Shown one piece after another: positions 1-6,716 of a DNA stretch of 8,031 nt (the stretch's first letter is position 1; each line of letters opens with the position of its first letter). The stretch is from NCBI GenBank assembly GCA_003249625.1, contig QKII01000178.1, forward strand, positions 1-8,031, in the 5' to 3' direction. The DNA is from Propionivibrio sp. GTDB lineage: Bacteria > Pseudomonadota > Gammaproteobacteria > Burkholderiales > Rhodocyclaceae. The notes below the pieces were generated by a model. It saw nothing but the letters and a program-made list of their open reading frames with translations. It did no database searches and was not told the DNA's origin. Both the position numbers and the translations under genes were made by a program.

Positions 1-402
1 GAACTCGTGGTTGCCAACGGCCAGCGCATCAAAGCAGACACCGTTCATCATCGCGGCATCTGCCTTGCCCTGAAACAGGGTGTGGTAAAGCGTCCCGGTG
101 GTTGCGTCGCCCGCGTGCAGCATCAGCACGTCGTTGCGACCGGCGTACGCCTTGAATGCCTGGGTAACCCGCGCAAAGCCCCCCAGCTCGGTGCGAGTAA
201 CGGTGCCATCGAGCATGATTTCGGCGTTGTCGAACGGCGCCAGTTGCGAGTGGTGGTCGTTGATGTGCACCAGGGTCACGTTCACCGGCTTGAGTTTCGA
301 ACCATCTGCCGCATGAAACCCACCACCGCAACCTGAAAGAATAGCTGCCACGGACATTGACAGCGCCGAAATGAGAAATTTCACGTTTTTCCAGAAGAAC
401 AT
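1..402 (-). CDS. 5'-nucleotidase/metallophosphoesterase lipoprotein, N-terminal part
   Basis: This is the first 134 codons of a gene that continues past the left edge. It belongs to the 5'-nucleotidase/UDP-sugar hydrolase type of metallophosphoesterase, which removes phosphate from nucleotides outside the cytoplasm using two metal ions. Visible metal-site motifs are IND-H-H (D49, H51), HAGD (D99, followed by ATTGT) and GNHEF (N131, H132, E133, the last residues in view). The N-terminus is a lipoprotein signal: a short basic start, a hydrophobic stretch and the lipobox LSGC with Cys25, followed by a Gly-rich linker. It is therefore probably a membrane-anchored, periplasm-facing enzyme. ATG at 402 is chosen. 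A GTG at 384 (MKFLIS...) follows a GGAAA sequence and would give an equally good, shorter signal peptide. It is divergent from the apiose genes, so a functional link to them is not implied. The C-terminal nucleotide-binding domain is outside the window, so substrate cannot be judged. Confidence 0.88.
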   Translation of the reverse strand, partial: MFFWKNVKFLISALSMSVAAILSGCGGGFHAADGSKLKPVNVTLVHINDHHSQLAPFDNAEIMLDGTVTRTELGGFARVTQAFKAYAGRNDVLMLHAGDATTGTLYHTLFQGKADAAMMNGVCFDALAVGNHEF

Positions 403-464
403 GTGATAGCGGCATAATATCAAGACGCCCCCCGCCATAAAAAGCTCTCAAGGAGGAACTCCGA
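403..464. promoter_or_regulatory. Divergent promoter region with a small inverted repeat
   Basis: These 62 bases separate two divergently read genes and must carry, at least in part, the start signals of both unless the promoters lie inside the neighbouring genes. The centre is AT-rich (GGCATAATATCAA at 411-423) in an otherwise GC-rich context. CATAAT at 413-418 resembles a -10 box on the plus strand and TATTAT resembles one on the minus strand. No convincing -35 box at the right spacing was found for either. An inverted repeat TGATA (404-408) / TATCA (418-422) with a 9-base spacer overlaps these boxes and might be a regulator half-site pair. This is suggestive only. Confidence 0.35.
451..456 (+). 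promoter_or_regulatory. Strong ribosome binding site of apsD
   Basis: AGGAGG lies 8 bases before the ATG at 465, a near-ideal Shine-Dalgarno sequence. It supports the first of the two adjacent ATG codons (465 and 468) as the start, although a start at 468 would alter the protein by only one residue. Confidence 0.85.
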
Positions 465-1478
465 ATGATGAAAGGTGCGTTGATCGGCTGTGGTTTTTTC
501 TCTCGAAATCACCTGCACGCCTGGCGCCAGCTGGAAGGAGTCGAGATTGTCGCGCTCTGTGATACTGACGCATCGCGGCTGAGTGCCATGGCCTTGGAAT
601 TTGGTGTCAATCGCACCTATTCCGATGCGAGACAGCTCTTCGCCTCCGAACAACTCGACTTTGTAGATATCGCCACAACCGTAAAGAGCCACAAGCCCCT
701 TGTGGAGATGGCCGCGGAGGCACGGGTGCCCTGCATTTGCCAAAAACCATTCGCGCTGACTCTCGATGACGCCCAGGCGATGGTCGATGCGTGCGAGGCG
801 AGTGGCATTGCATTGATGGTGCACGAGAATTTCCGTTGGCAGGCACCGATTCAGGCGGCACATCGCGTCATTCAGACTGGGGCCATCGGAACGCCCTTCT
901 GGGGACGCTTCAGCTTCAGATCGGCATTTGATGTCTACCGGGCGCAACCGTACCTGGCGAAAGGAGCCAGGTTCATCATCGAAGATCTCGGCATTCATAT
1001 CCTGGACATATCCCGCTATCTTCTGGGGGATGCCACAGTGATCGCCGCCTCGACGCAACGCGTCAATCAAAGCATCGCGGGCGAAGATATCGCGACGATA
1101 TTGTTGTCACATCAGCACGGTGCAACCAGCGTAGTGGATTGCAGCTATGCATCGCCACGCTCACGGGAATTGTTCCCGCAGACGCTGATCGAGATTGACG
1201 GAAACGCAGGATCGGTACAGGTAAGTGCCGATTATGTGCTCTCCGTTCATTGCGTGGATGGGGAATCGTACAGCGTGAGTTGTGAACCACCGCTGCATCC
1301 GTGGGCCGAACGACCGTGGTTCAATATTCAGGACAGCGTGCTGAACATCCAGAAGCACTGGCTCGAATGCCTGCATAAAGGCGTTGAACCGCAGACCTCG
1401 GGACGGGACAACCTGAAAACCCTGGAACTGGTCGAGCGCGCGTACGCTGCGGCTGGCGAACCGGTCAGCGTCCGGTAG
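465..1478 (+). CDS. apsD: D-apiose dehydrogenase (Gfo/Idh/MocA family oxidoreductase)
   Basis: A 337-residue NAD(P)-dependent oxidoreductase. The N-terminal Rossmann fold begins with GALIGCGFF (dinucleotide loop around residues 4-12). The family's EKP-type motif appears as QKP (93-95), with K94 the expected catalytic lysine. ENFRW (121-125) starts the substrate-binding domain, and DLGIHILD (174-181) supplies the conserved Gly and His/Asp of the active site. Members of this large family oxidise many sugars, so family alone does not fix the substrate. The assignment to D-apiose oxidation (to the lactone) rests on the next gene, a D-apionate lactonase 11 bases downstream in the same direction, and on the N-terminal sequence, which recalls described ApsD proteins. 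It is cytoplasmic and the first gene of a two-gene operon. No regulator or transporter is adjacent. The family call is certain and the substrate is probable. Confidence 0.78.
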   Translation: MMKGALIGCGFFSRNHLHAWRQLEGVEIVALCDTDASRLSAMALEFGVNRTYSDARQLFASEQLDFVDIATTVKSHKPLVEMAAEARVPCICQKPFALTLDDAQAMVDACEASGIALMVHENFRWQAPIQAAHRVIQTGAIGTPFWGRFSFRSAFDVYRAQPYLAKGARFIIEDLGIHILDISRYLLGDATVIAASTQRVNQSIAGEDIATILLSHQHGATSVVDCSYASPRSRELFPQTLIEIDGNAGSVQVSADYVLSVHCVDGESYSVSCEPPLHPWAERPWFNIQDSVLNIQKHWLECLHKGVEPQTSGRDNLKTLELVERAYAAAGEPVSVR

Positions 1479-1489
1479 GTGTTGATGGC

Positions 1490-3367
1490 ATGGACAACGA
1501 AACGTCATTGGAACTGTTCGGCACACCGCAGCGGGTTGTGCCATTGCGCCGACTCGCCGCGGGTCGATTGGCGTGTTCATTCACTGAGGGCGGACTGCGC
1601 AACATCCGTTGGGACGATGTCGAGATCGTGCGGGGCATTTCTTATCTATTGCGCGACCGCGACTGGGGCACGATACCCGCGACGATCGAGGACGTCACGA
1701 TTGACGTACACGACGAGACGTTTGCGGTCCGCTTCGCACTCACCGTAAACACGCCGACGGGACATCTTCTCGCGCGCGCCCGTATTGAAGGCACACGTGA
1801 CGGCGCGCTTGTGTTCGAAGTGACTGCAATCCCGGATGCCGATATCGTAACCAGCCGCTGCGGTTTTGTCGTACTGCACCCGGCAAGCTTTTCAGGGAAG
1901 ATCCTGCAGGTCGAACATACTGACGGCACGACGAGCAAGACCCGCTTTCCACGCGAGATCAGTCCATCGCAGCCTGTCTTCAACATTCGTTGCCTCACGT
2001 ATTCCGCCACCGACGACTTGGTCGTGCAATGCAGGCTGGAGGCGGAACTCCCGGCAGATCCCGCAGGAAAGTTCGAGATGGAGGATCAGCGTAATTGGTC
2101 CGACGCATCGTTCAAGACATACGTAGCCTCATTGCTGGACCCATGGCCCTATGTACTCAACAAGGACCACGCTTACACGCAGAAGGTGCTTTTTTCCGTA
2201 GCAAGCAGCTTTGACCGGGCGCCTGCGTCGTCCATGGAGACTAACCAAGCCACCATCGAAATCGGGGAGCCGGGTGAAGTACGCATGCCACAAATTGGTG
2301 TGGGTGTTCCGCCGGGTCTACGCAAAGCGACCGACGAAGAGAACGCCGCGTTGATATCCCTTCGTGCAGGCTGGTGGGTATTGGAGGCGGATTTTCGCGA
2401 TCCGGACGCCATCGATGACCTGATTACGGCCGCCACATTACGCGCCGGACTACCCGTCCACCTGCAGTTGGACGCCGTGGTGCCGAACACGCTAAAGCCT
2501 GATGACGCGGCAAAAGCGGTCGCAGATGCATGCAAGCGTGCGGGGCTGGTTATCGATGCGTTGCGACTGCTGCCTGCGTCCTATCTCAAAAGCTACCAAC
2601 CCACCGGCATCTGGCCCGATCTGCCGCCCCTTGCTGAGTATGCCAAGGCAGCACGCAACCATTTTCCCTCCGCCCAAATCGGCGGCGGCATGTTCACCTA
2701 CTTCACGGAGCTGAACAGAAAACGCCAACCGGCGGACGGTCTTGACTTCATCGGCCACAGCACCTGTCCGATCGTGCACGCGGCCGATGATATCTCCGTG
2801 ATGCAGACGATGGAGACGTTGCCGCACATCGTTCAGAGCGTAAAAGCCCTTTGGCCGGCACTGCCCTACCGACTCGGGCCAGCGTCCATCGCGATGCGAC
2901 GAAATCCGTATGGCGAAGCGCCCGCAGCCAACCTGACGCTTGAGCGGCTTGCAATGGCTGACTCGGACCCTCGGCATCGCGCTTTGTTCGGTGCCGCATG
3001 GACGGCGGCGTATGCCGCGGCTGTGGCCCCATTGGGTATTGACGTTCTGAGCCTGCAGGAATCCCACGGTGCCAGCGGCCCTCTTCCCAACGGGAGAACG
3101 ACACCGGTTCCTTGCTGGTCGGTGCTACGCCGCTTGTCAGCCGCGGCAGGCACGCGGGTCATCCCCGTTAAAGTTTCCTCGGAGGGAATTTCAGCCCTGG
3201 CCTGGGAAAACGACAACGGCGCACTCGAAGGCATCGCTGCAAATGTAAGCGACCAGCCGCAATTGTGGCGATGTCTGCAACCCGTGAGCTTTGAGAATCA
3301 GTCGCCAGTCACCGAATTCAAGCTAAAGCCTTACGCGACGATGAGCTTCGTCGCGGCAAAGGGATAA
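1490..3367 (+). CDS. apnL: D-apionate lactonase (D-apionolactonase)
   Basis: A 625-residue protein matching the three-part layout of ApnL, which hydrolyses D-apionolactone to D-apionate after ApsD has acted. A beta-rich N-terminal domain (about 10-240) includes RGISYLLRDRDWG (48-60) and the characteristic FEMEDQRNWSDASFKTY (195-211). A TIM-barrel-like middle (about 268-530) includes GGGMFTYFTELNR (398-410) and STCPIVHAADD (424-434). A small C-terminal beta domain ends near KPYATMSF (613-620). There is no signal peptide, so it is cytoplasmic. The ATG at 1490 is the only good start after the apsD stop, with a weak AGGTG 8 bases upstream; the short gap suggests co-transcription with apsD. D-apiose is a branched pentose of plant cell walls, so this pair points to use of plant-derived carbohydrate. 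The next steps (an apionate oxidoisomerase with a kinase/decarboxylase, or a RuBisCO-like protein route) are not in the window. The length is normal and no damage is seen. Confidence 0.85.
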   Translation: MDNETSLELFGTPQRVVPLRRLAAGRLACSFTEGGLRNIRWDDVEIVRGISYLLRDRDWGTIPATIEDVTIDVHDETFAVRFALTVNTPTGHLLARARIEGTRDGALVFEVTAIPDADIVTSRCGFVVLHPASFSGKILQVEHTDGTTSKTRFPREISPSQPVFNIRCLTYSATDDLVVQCRLEAELPADPAGKFEMEDQRNWSDASFKTYVASLLDPWPYVLNKDHAYTQKVLFSVASSFDRAPASSMETNQATIEIGEPGEVRMPQIGVGVPPGLRKATDEENAALISLRAGWWVLEADFRDPDAIDDLITAATLRAGLPVHLQLDAVVPNTLKPDDAAKAVADACKRAGLVIDALRLLPASYLKSYQPTGIWPDLPPLAEYAKAARNHFPSAQIGGGMFTYFTELNRKRQPADGLDFIGHSTCPIVHAADDISVMQTMETLPHIVQSVKALWPALPYRLGPASIAMRRNPYGEAPAANLTLERLAMADSDPRHRALFGAAWTAAYAAAVAPLGIDVLSLQESHGASGPLPNGRTTPVPCWSVLRRLSAAAGTRVIPVKVSSEGISALAWENDNGALEGIAANVSDQPQLWRCLQPVSFENQSPVTEFKLKPYATMSFVAAKG

Positions 3368-3389
3368 GCCCCCAAGAGAACGCGAGCCG

Positions 3390-4166
3390 TCAGTTTCCGG
3401 CACCGTTCTCCAACAACCGCTGATTCAGCAAACAGAACGCCAGCGCTTTTTCGTCATTCTCCGTCATCGCCTCGCTGCCAGCAGCATAGTGCAGTCGAAA
3501 AGCGTAGCGCGCGGCATCCGGGTCGGTGGGCGAATAGCCCAGCGAGGCAAGCAAGCTCAGTAAATCCTGCCCTTCCGGCGCCGGCGCCCATGGCGCGTCG
3601 CACCACAGGCCGAAGCCGTTCTCGGCCAATCGCTGCCAGGGAAACCAGGCACTGGGATCGACCTTCCGGCCCGGCGCCACGTCCGCGTGGCCGACGAAAT
3701 TCGCGCGTGGAATGCCATGGCGCTGCTGGACACCACCGAGCAGACCGAGCAGCGCCTCAATCTGCACATCAGGAAATGGCTCGTCACCGTCGTTGTCGAG
3801 TTCGATGCCTATCGAACTTGAATTGATGTCGGTATTGCCCCCCCACCAGGACTTCCCGGCGTGCCAGGCGCGATCGTTTTCCTCGACCAGTTGCACGACC
3901 TCGCCGTCGCGTCCGATCAGGTAGTGAGCACTGACCTTCCGCTCCGGATTGGTCAGAGTGGAAAGCGCCCTGTCAATTGTCCCGTTGCTGGTGTGATGCA
4001 GCACGACTAGGTTGGGCCGGCGCACGTCGAAGTTCGGCGATGGCACCTTCCGCGTAACCCCTGCAGGAAGTGGCGCCAGCGGTGCGCAAGCGGACAGCGC
4101 CAGGACAACCGGCAGCAAGCAGGTGGCAATCCGCTTTTTTCCGCTCACTTGACACCATCGCGTCAT
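3390..4166 (-). CDS. amiD: Lipoprotein N-acetylmuramoyl-L-alanine amidase, AmiD-like
   Basis: A 258-residue zinc amidase of the Amidase_2 (AmpD/PGRP) type, which cuts the bond between N-acetylmuramic acid and L-alanine in peptidoglycan or its fragments. Numbered from ATG 4166, it has a lipoprotein signal with lipobox LSAC (Cys27), so it should be membrane-anchored and face the periplasm, like E. coli AmiD and unlike cytoplasmic AmpD. The zinc ligands are expected at H57 or H58 (VVLHHTS), H160 (VGHADVAPGRK) and D170 (KVDPSAWFPW). E122 lies in IGIEL. After the catalytic domain, a helical tail (about 195-255) resembles the C-terminal peptidoglycan-binding-like module of AmiD. The ATG overlaps the stop codon of the upstream unknown gene (ATGA), suggesting translational coupling. 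A GTG at 4148 is an alternative start giving a tidier 21-residue signal peptide. An upstream in-frame ATG at 4238 would lie inside the neighbouring gene and is rejected. The Gly usual after DP is Ser here. Confidence 0.8.
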   Translation of the reverse strand: MTRWCQVSGKKRIATCLLPVVLALSACAPLAPLPAGVTRKVPSPNFDVRRPNLVVLHHTSNGTIDRALSTLTNPERKVSAHYLIGRDGEVVQLVEENDRAWHAGKSWWGGNTDINSSSIGIELDNDGDEPFPDVQIEALLGLLGGVQQRHGIPRANFVGHADVAPGRKVDPSAWFPWQRLAENGFGLWCDAPWAPAPEGQDLLSLLASLGYSPTDPDAARYAFRLHYAAGSEAMTENDEKALAFCLLNQRLLENGAGN

Positions 4167-5578
4167 TCGCTGTCGAAGCCCATCAGCCGACGCTCGACGA
4201 TGCGCCGGGCAACCGCCTCGGGAACATCGTTTTCCCACTCGCCACGCCCGCGACGGAGCGCCGCGAGCACTTCCCCGGCGTCGATGTGCATGTGCCGGTC
4301 GTCGAGCGGTATCAGCGAGAGCATCTTGTTGTTTTCGCGGAGAAAGTCAAGAAGGTGCCGGAGATTCGCCGGCACCTGCACGTTGTCCAGCGTGATCTCA
4401 GCCGACTTGTCGGAACCGCGAGGCCGCGAAGGATAAACGTACACGTAGGTGTTGTCCGGGAACAGCTTGCCGAATGCTTCGAGGATGCCGCCTTCAAGGC
4501 CCTCGTAGTATTTCTCGTCGAATAGGTAATGGAAGTCGCGCACCGAGAGAACGATGCCGATCGGCTTCTGCGTATAGCGGCGCAGGTAGGCGCGCAACCG
4601 GAAATAGCGCAGGTAGTCGGAGATCATCACCGTGTAGCCCATCGATCCAAGCAGATCGACACGGGCGAGAAAATCGGCATCGACGACGTTGTCCTCATGG
4701 ATCAGCGAGTTCATCGTCACTTCGGCCAGCGAGACGATCTGCGAGTCATCCACTGCCGCCAGCTGGCTGAACTGCTTGAGACCGGCGGCCATCATGTCCT
4801 CATTGACGTTGGTCACCGGCTTGAAGTGGCCACGCATCACCATCACCGGCTTGCGGTAGAACAATTCCCCTGGTACGACTACCTCACCCGCCGGGTTGAA
4901 CACCACCGTACGGGTAAGCCAGCTGCGGACCAGGTGCAGGTTCATCAGCCGGTTCTCGACTTCCTCGAAATACGGCCCGGAGAAGTGAATCAGGTCCACC
5001 TCGATCCGCTCTGGCCCGAGGCCATCGGCCAGGGCTTCGACGATCCACTCAGGCCTCTGGTGGTAGAAAAACGCGCCATGGATCAGGTTGACCCCGAGAA
5101 TTCCCAGCGCATCGCTCTGCTGCGCGTTGTCGTTGTCGAGCATTCGCACGTGCAGGATCACATCGCTCGGTTCAGCGCCAGGGTGCAATTGCAGGCGGAT
5201 GCCGACCCAGCCGTGGCACTCGTTCTTCTGCTTGAAACTGCGCGCCGTCACGGTGGCCGCGTAGGCGAAGAACGTGGTGTTCTTCGGCCGCACATCGCTG
5301 AGGCGCGAGACGACCTGGGTAAATTCCTTGTCGAGCATCTGCAACACCCGCGCCCGGCTTACATAGCGGTCGACCTGCCCGTAGATGTCGTCGCTGACCG
5401 CCATGTCGTACGCCGACATCGTCTTGGCGATGGTGCCGGCCGCCGCACCGACCTGGAAGAAGCGGCGAGCCACTTCCTGCCCTGCGCCGATCTCGACGAT
5501 CGTACCGAACTTGTATTTGTCGAGGTTGACGGCCAGCGCCTTCTGGTCGGTCGTCAAGGATGTGTCGCGTTCGCGCAT
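4163..5578 (-). CDS. Conserved-looking protein of unknown function, 471 residues
   Basis: I do not recognise a function. It is a 471-residue, apparently soluble protein with no signal peptide and no clear membrane segment. The N-terminal part holds a Gly/Ala-rich stretch, GTIVEIGAGQEVARRFFQVG (25-44), that could be a nucleotide- or cofactor-binding loop but does not match a named motif. Other strong-looking blocks are CHGWVGIRLQLHPG (121-134), VDLIHFSGPYFEEVENR (194-210), VMVMRGHFKPVTNVNEDMM (245-263) and ISDYLRYFRLRAYLRR (319-334), followed by a charged C-terminal tail. ATG 5578 has a TGGAG ribosome site 5 bases upstream. Base composition and codon use look like those of the neighbours, so it appears native. 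Its stop overlaps the start of the lipoprotein amidase, implying joint expression and perhaps a role linked to the envelope; that link is inferred from context only. The coding call is firm because of its length and the start/stop signals. Confidence 0.9.
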   Translation of the reverse strand: MRERDTSLTTDQKALAVNLDKYKFGTIVEIGAGQEVARRFFQVGAAAGTIAKTMSAYDMAVSDDIYGQVDRYVSRARVLQMLDKEFTQVVSRLSDVRPKNTTFFAYAATVTARSFKQKNECHGWVGIRLQLHPGAEPSDVILHVRMLDNDNAQQSDALGILGVNLIHGAFFYHQRPEWIVEALADGLGPERIEVDLIHFSGPYFEEVENRLMNLHLVRSWLTRTVVFNPAGEVVVPGELFYRKPVMVMRGHFKPVTNVNEDMMAAGLKQFSQLAAVDDSQIVSLAEVTMNSLIHEDNVVDADFLARVDLLGSMGYTVMISDYLRYFRLRAYLRRYTQKPIGIVLSVRDFHYLFDEKYYEGLEGGILEAFGKLFPDNTYVYVYPSRPRGSDKSAEITLDNVQVPANLRHLLDFLRENNKMLSLIPLDDRHMHIDAGEVLAALRRGRGEWENDVPEAVARRIVERRLMGFDSE

Positions 5579-5675
5579 GCTATCTCCAGTCGCTAATCAG
5601 GTACGCCTCTTCAGGCTGGGAAGAGACCCGAAGCCAGCGCATTGAGTTCCAATCGAACAAAGCCGGAAGGATAGC
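5579..5675. promoter_or_regulatory. Intergenic leader, probable promoter of the unknown-amiD operon
   Basis: A terminator for the preceding operon ends just upstream on the minus strand, so the unknown-amiD pair needs its own promoter, most simply here. I see no convincing -35/-10 pair. There is a perfect 6-base inverted repeat, CTCTTC (5607-5612) / GAAGAG (5620-5625), with a 7-base loop. It is not followed by a T-run on either strand, so it is not an obvious terminator. Confidence 0.3.
5584..5588 (-). promoter_or_regulatory. Ribosome binding site of the 471-residue unknown protein
   Basis: TGGAG, read on the minus strand, sits 5 bases before the ATG at 5578 and fixes that start. Confidence 0.6.
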
Positions 5676-5717
5676 GAAAAACAAAGCCCAAGGCCCGCGA
5701 TCTTGCGAGCCTTGGGC
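5676..5717 (-). terminator. Rho-independent terminator after denD
   Basis: On the minus strand a perfect 9-base stem, GCCCAAGGC (5717-5709) and GCCTTGGGC (5694-5686), is extended inward by a second short CGC/GCG pairing around an AAGATC loop. It is followed by TTTGTTTTTC (5685-5676). It begins 24 bases after the denD stop codon. The hairpin plus U-rich tail is a textbook intrinsic terminator for the otnC-otnI-denD operon. No T-run follows it on the plus strand, so it is one-directional. Confidence 0.9.
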
Positions 5718-5741
5718 CTATTCTGGCGAATCTGTGAAAAA

Positions 5742-6716
5742 CTATCCGACCAGATCGTCCTTGATGAACGCCCGGACGATGCTTTCGAAATCCTGATCGC
5801 CCTTGAATCCGAGCATGTGCGCCCGGCTCATGTCCCAGCGCGTCGGCCAGGTCTGGATGATTCGCTGGATGGCGGGGTCCGGTTCCCAGCGGATCAGGCG
5901 GGTCGCAGGTTCTCCGGCGATCTTGCCAAGCACCTCGATCATCTCGAGCACGGAAACCGTTACGCCCGGCAGATTGAGAACATGGCGCTGCCCGAAGGCC
6001 TCGGCACCAAGGTTGTGCCCATGTATGAAACATTCGATCGCCTGGCGTGGCGACATCAGCCAGAGCTTCATATCCTGAGTCACCGGACATACGGCCTTCA
6101 CGTTGTTCAGCGGCTCGCGAATGATGCTGCTCGTAAACGATGAAGCCGCCTTGTTCGGTTTGCCGGGCCGAACAGCGATTGTCGGCAGGCGCAACACACG
6201 TCCGTCGATAAAACCCTTGCGACGGTAATCGGAGAGCAGCAGTTCAATGATGGCCTTCTGCACCCCGAACGAGGTTTTCGGCTGCAACACCGTGTCGTCC
6301 TGCACGACTTCAGGCAGCGCGCCACCGTAGACAGCGAGCGAACTGGCGAAAACCAGCTTCGGGTTATGCCCGACCTTGCGACAAGTTTCGAAAAGCTTGC
6401 GCGACGCATCGATGTTGACCGAAAGGCCGAGATCGAAATCATCTTCGGCCTGCCGGCTGACGATGGCCGCCAAGTGGAATACGGAGGTCGTTTCTTCATC
6501 GATGACTTTGGACAGCGCGTCGGCGTCGCCAACATCCGCCGTCACCACATTGATCCGCGGATCATCGAATCCGAGTGCGGGCACGACGTCGAAAAGGGTG
6601 ATCTGGTCAATCTTTTCTTCACGCAGCTCGGCGTTCTTCAGCGTACCGCGTTGCAGCAACTTGGCTGCCAGTCGCCGTCCCAAGAACCCGGCGCCCCCCG
6701 TAATCAGAACCTTCAT
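5742..6716 (-). CDS. denD: D-erythronate dehydrogenase (extended SDR family)
   Basis: A 324-residue NAD-dependent extended short-chain dehydrogenase. In the described pathway DenD oxidises D-erythronate to 2-oxo-D-erythronate. It has the N-terminal dinucleotide motif GGAGFLG (7-13), HLAA (81-84), catalytic-region SSLAVYGG (125-132) and the substrate-side block RLPTIAVRPGKPNKAASSF (176-194), which is typical of DenD-like proteins. The motif that should read YxxxK is F150-GVQ-K154: the expected catalytic Tyr is Phe. The TTC codon is plain in the sequence. ATG 6716 is chosen because AAGGAG lies 5 bases before it; a GTG three bases upstream would be only 2 bases from that site. The start shares one base with the otnI stop (TGATG), so translation is probably coupled. 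It is the last gene of the operon before the terminator. The two flanking otn genes make the pathway call strong; activity is less certain given F150. Confidence 0.85.
   Translation of the reverse strand: MKVLITGGAGFLGRRLAAKLLQRGTLKNAELREEKIDQITLFDVVPALGFDDPRINVVTADVGDADALSKVIDEETTSVFHLAAIVSRQAEDDFDLGLSVNIDASRKLFETCRKVGHNPKLVFASSLAVYGGALPEVVQDDTVLQPKTSFGVQKAIIELLLSDYRRKGFIDGRVLRLPTIAVRPGKPNKAASSFTSSIIREPLNNVKAVCPVTQDMKLWLMSPRQAIECFIHGHNLGAEAFGQRHVLNLPGVTVSVLEMIEVLGKIAGEPATRLIRWEPDPAIQRIIQTWPTRWDMSRAHMLGFKGDQDFESIVRAFIKDDLVG

Noticed and set aside
29..451. A 140-codon open frame on the minus strand starting at 451
   Set aside because: It is in a different frame from the nucleotidase, whose metal-binding motifs and lipobox are all read from the 402 start.
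420..1070. A 216-codon open frame on the minus strand inside apsD
   Set aside because: The plus-strand frame shows the complete dehydrogenase motifs and a strong AGGAGG site; the antisense frame shows no recognisable motif.
3368..3389. Terminator between the convergent apnL and amidase genes
   Set aside because: The 22-base gap holds no inverted repeat or T-run; termination must occur inside the opposing gene or by Rho.
4529..5596. A 355-codon open frame on the plus strand, antisense to the 471-residue protein
   Set aside because: It mirrors the real gene frame, its product is rich in His, Val and Arg with no family motif, and the minus-strand gene has a good ribosome site and a coupled downstream gene. 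Long antisense frames are common in GC-rich DNA.
5607..5625. Perfect 6-base inverted repeat considered as a terminator
   Set aside because: No T-run follows on either strand and the stem is short; it may be chance or a minor leader hairpin.
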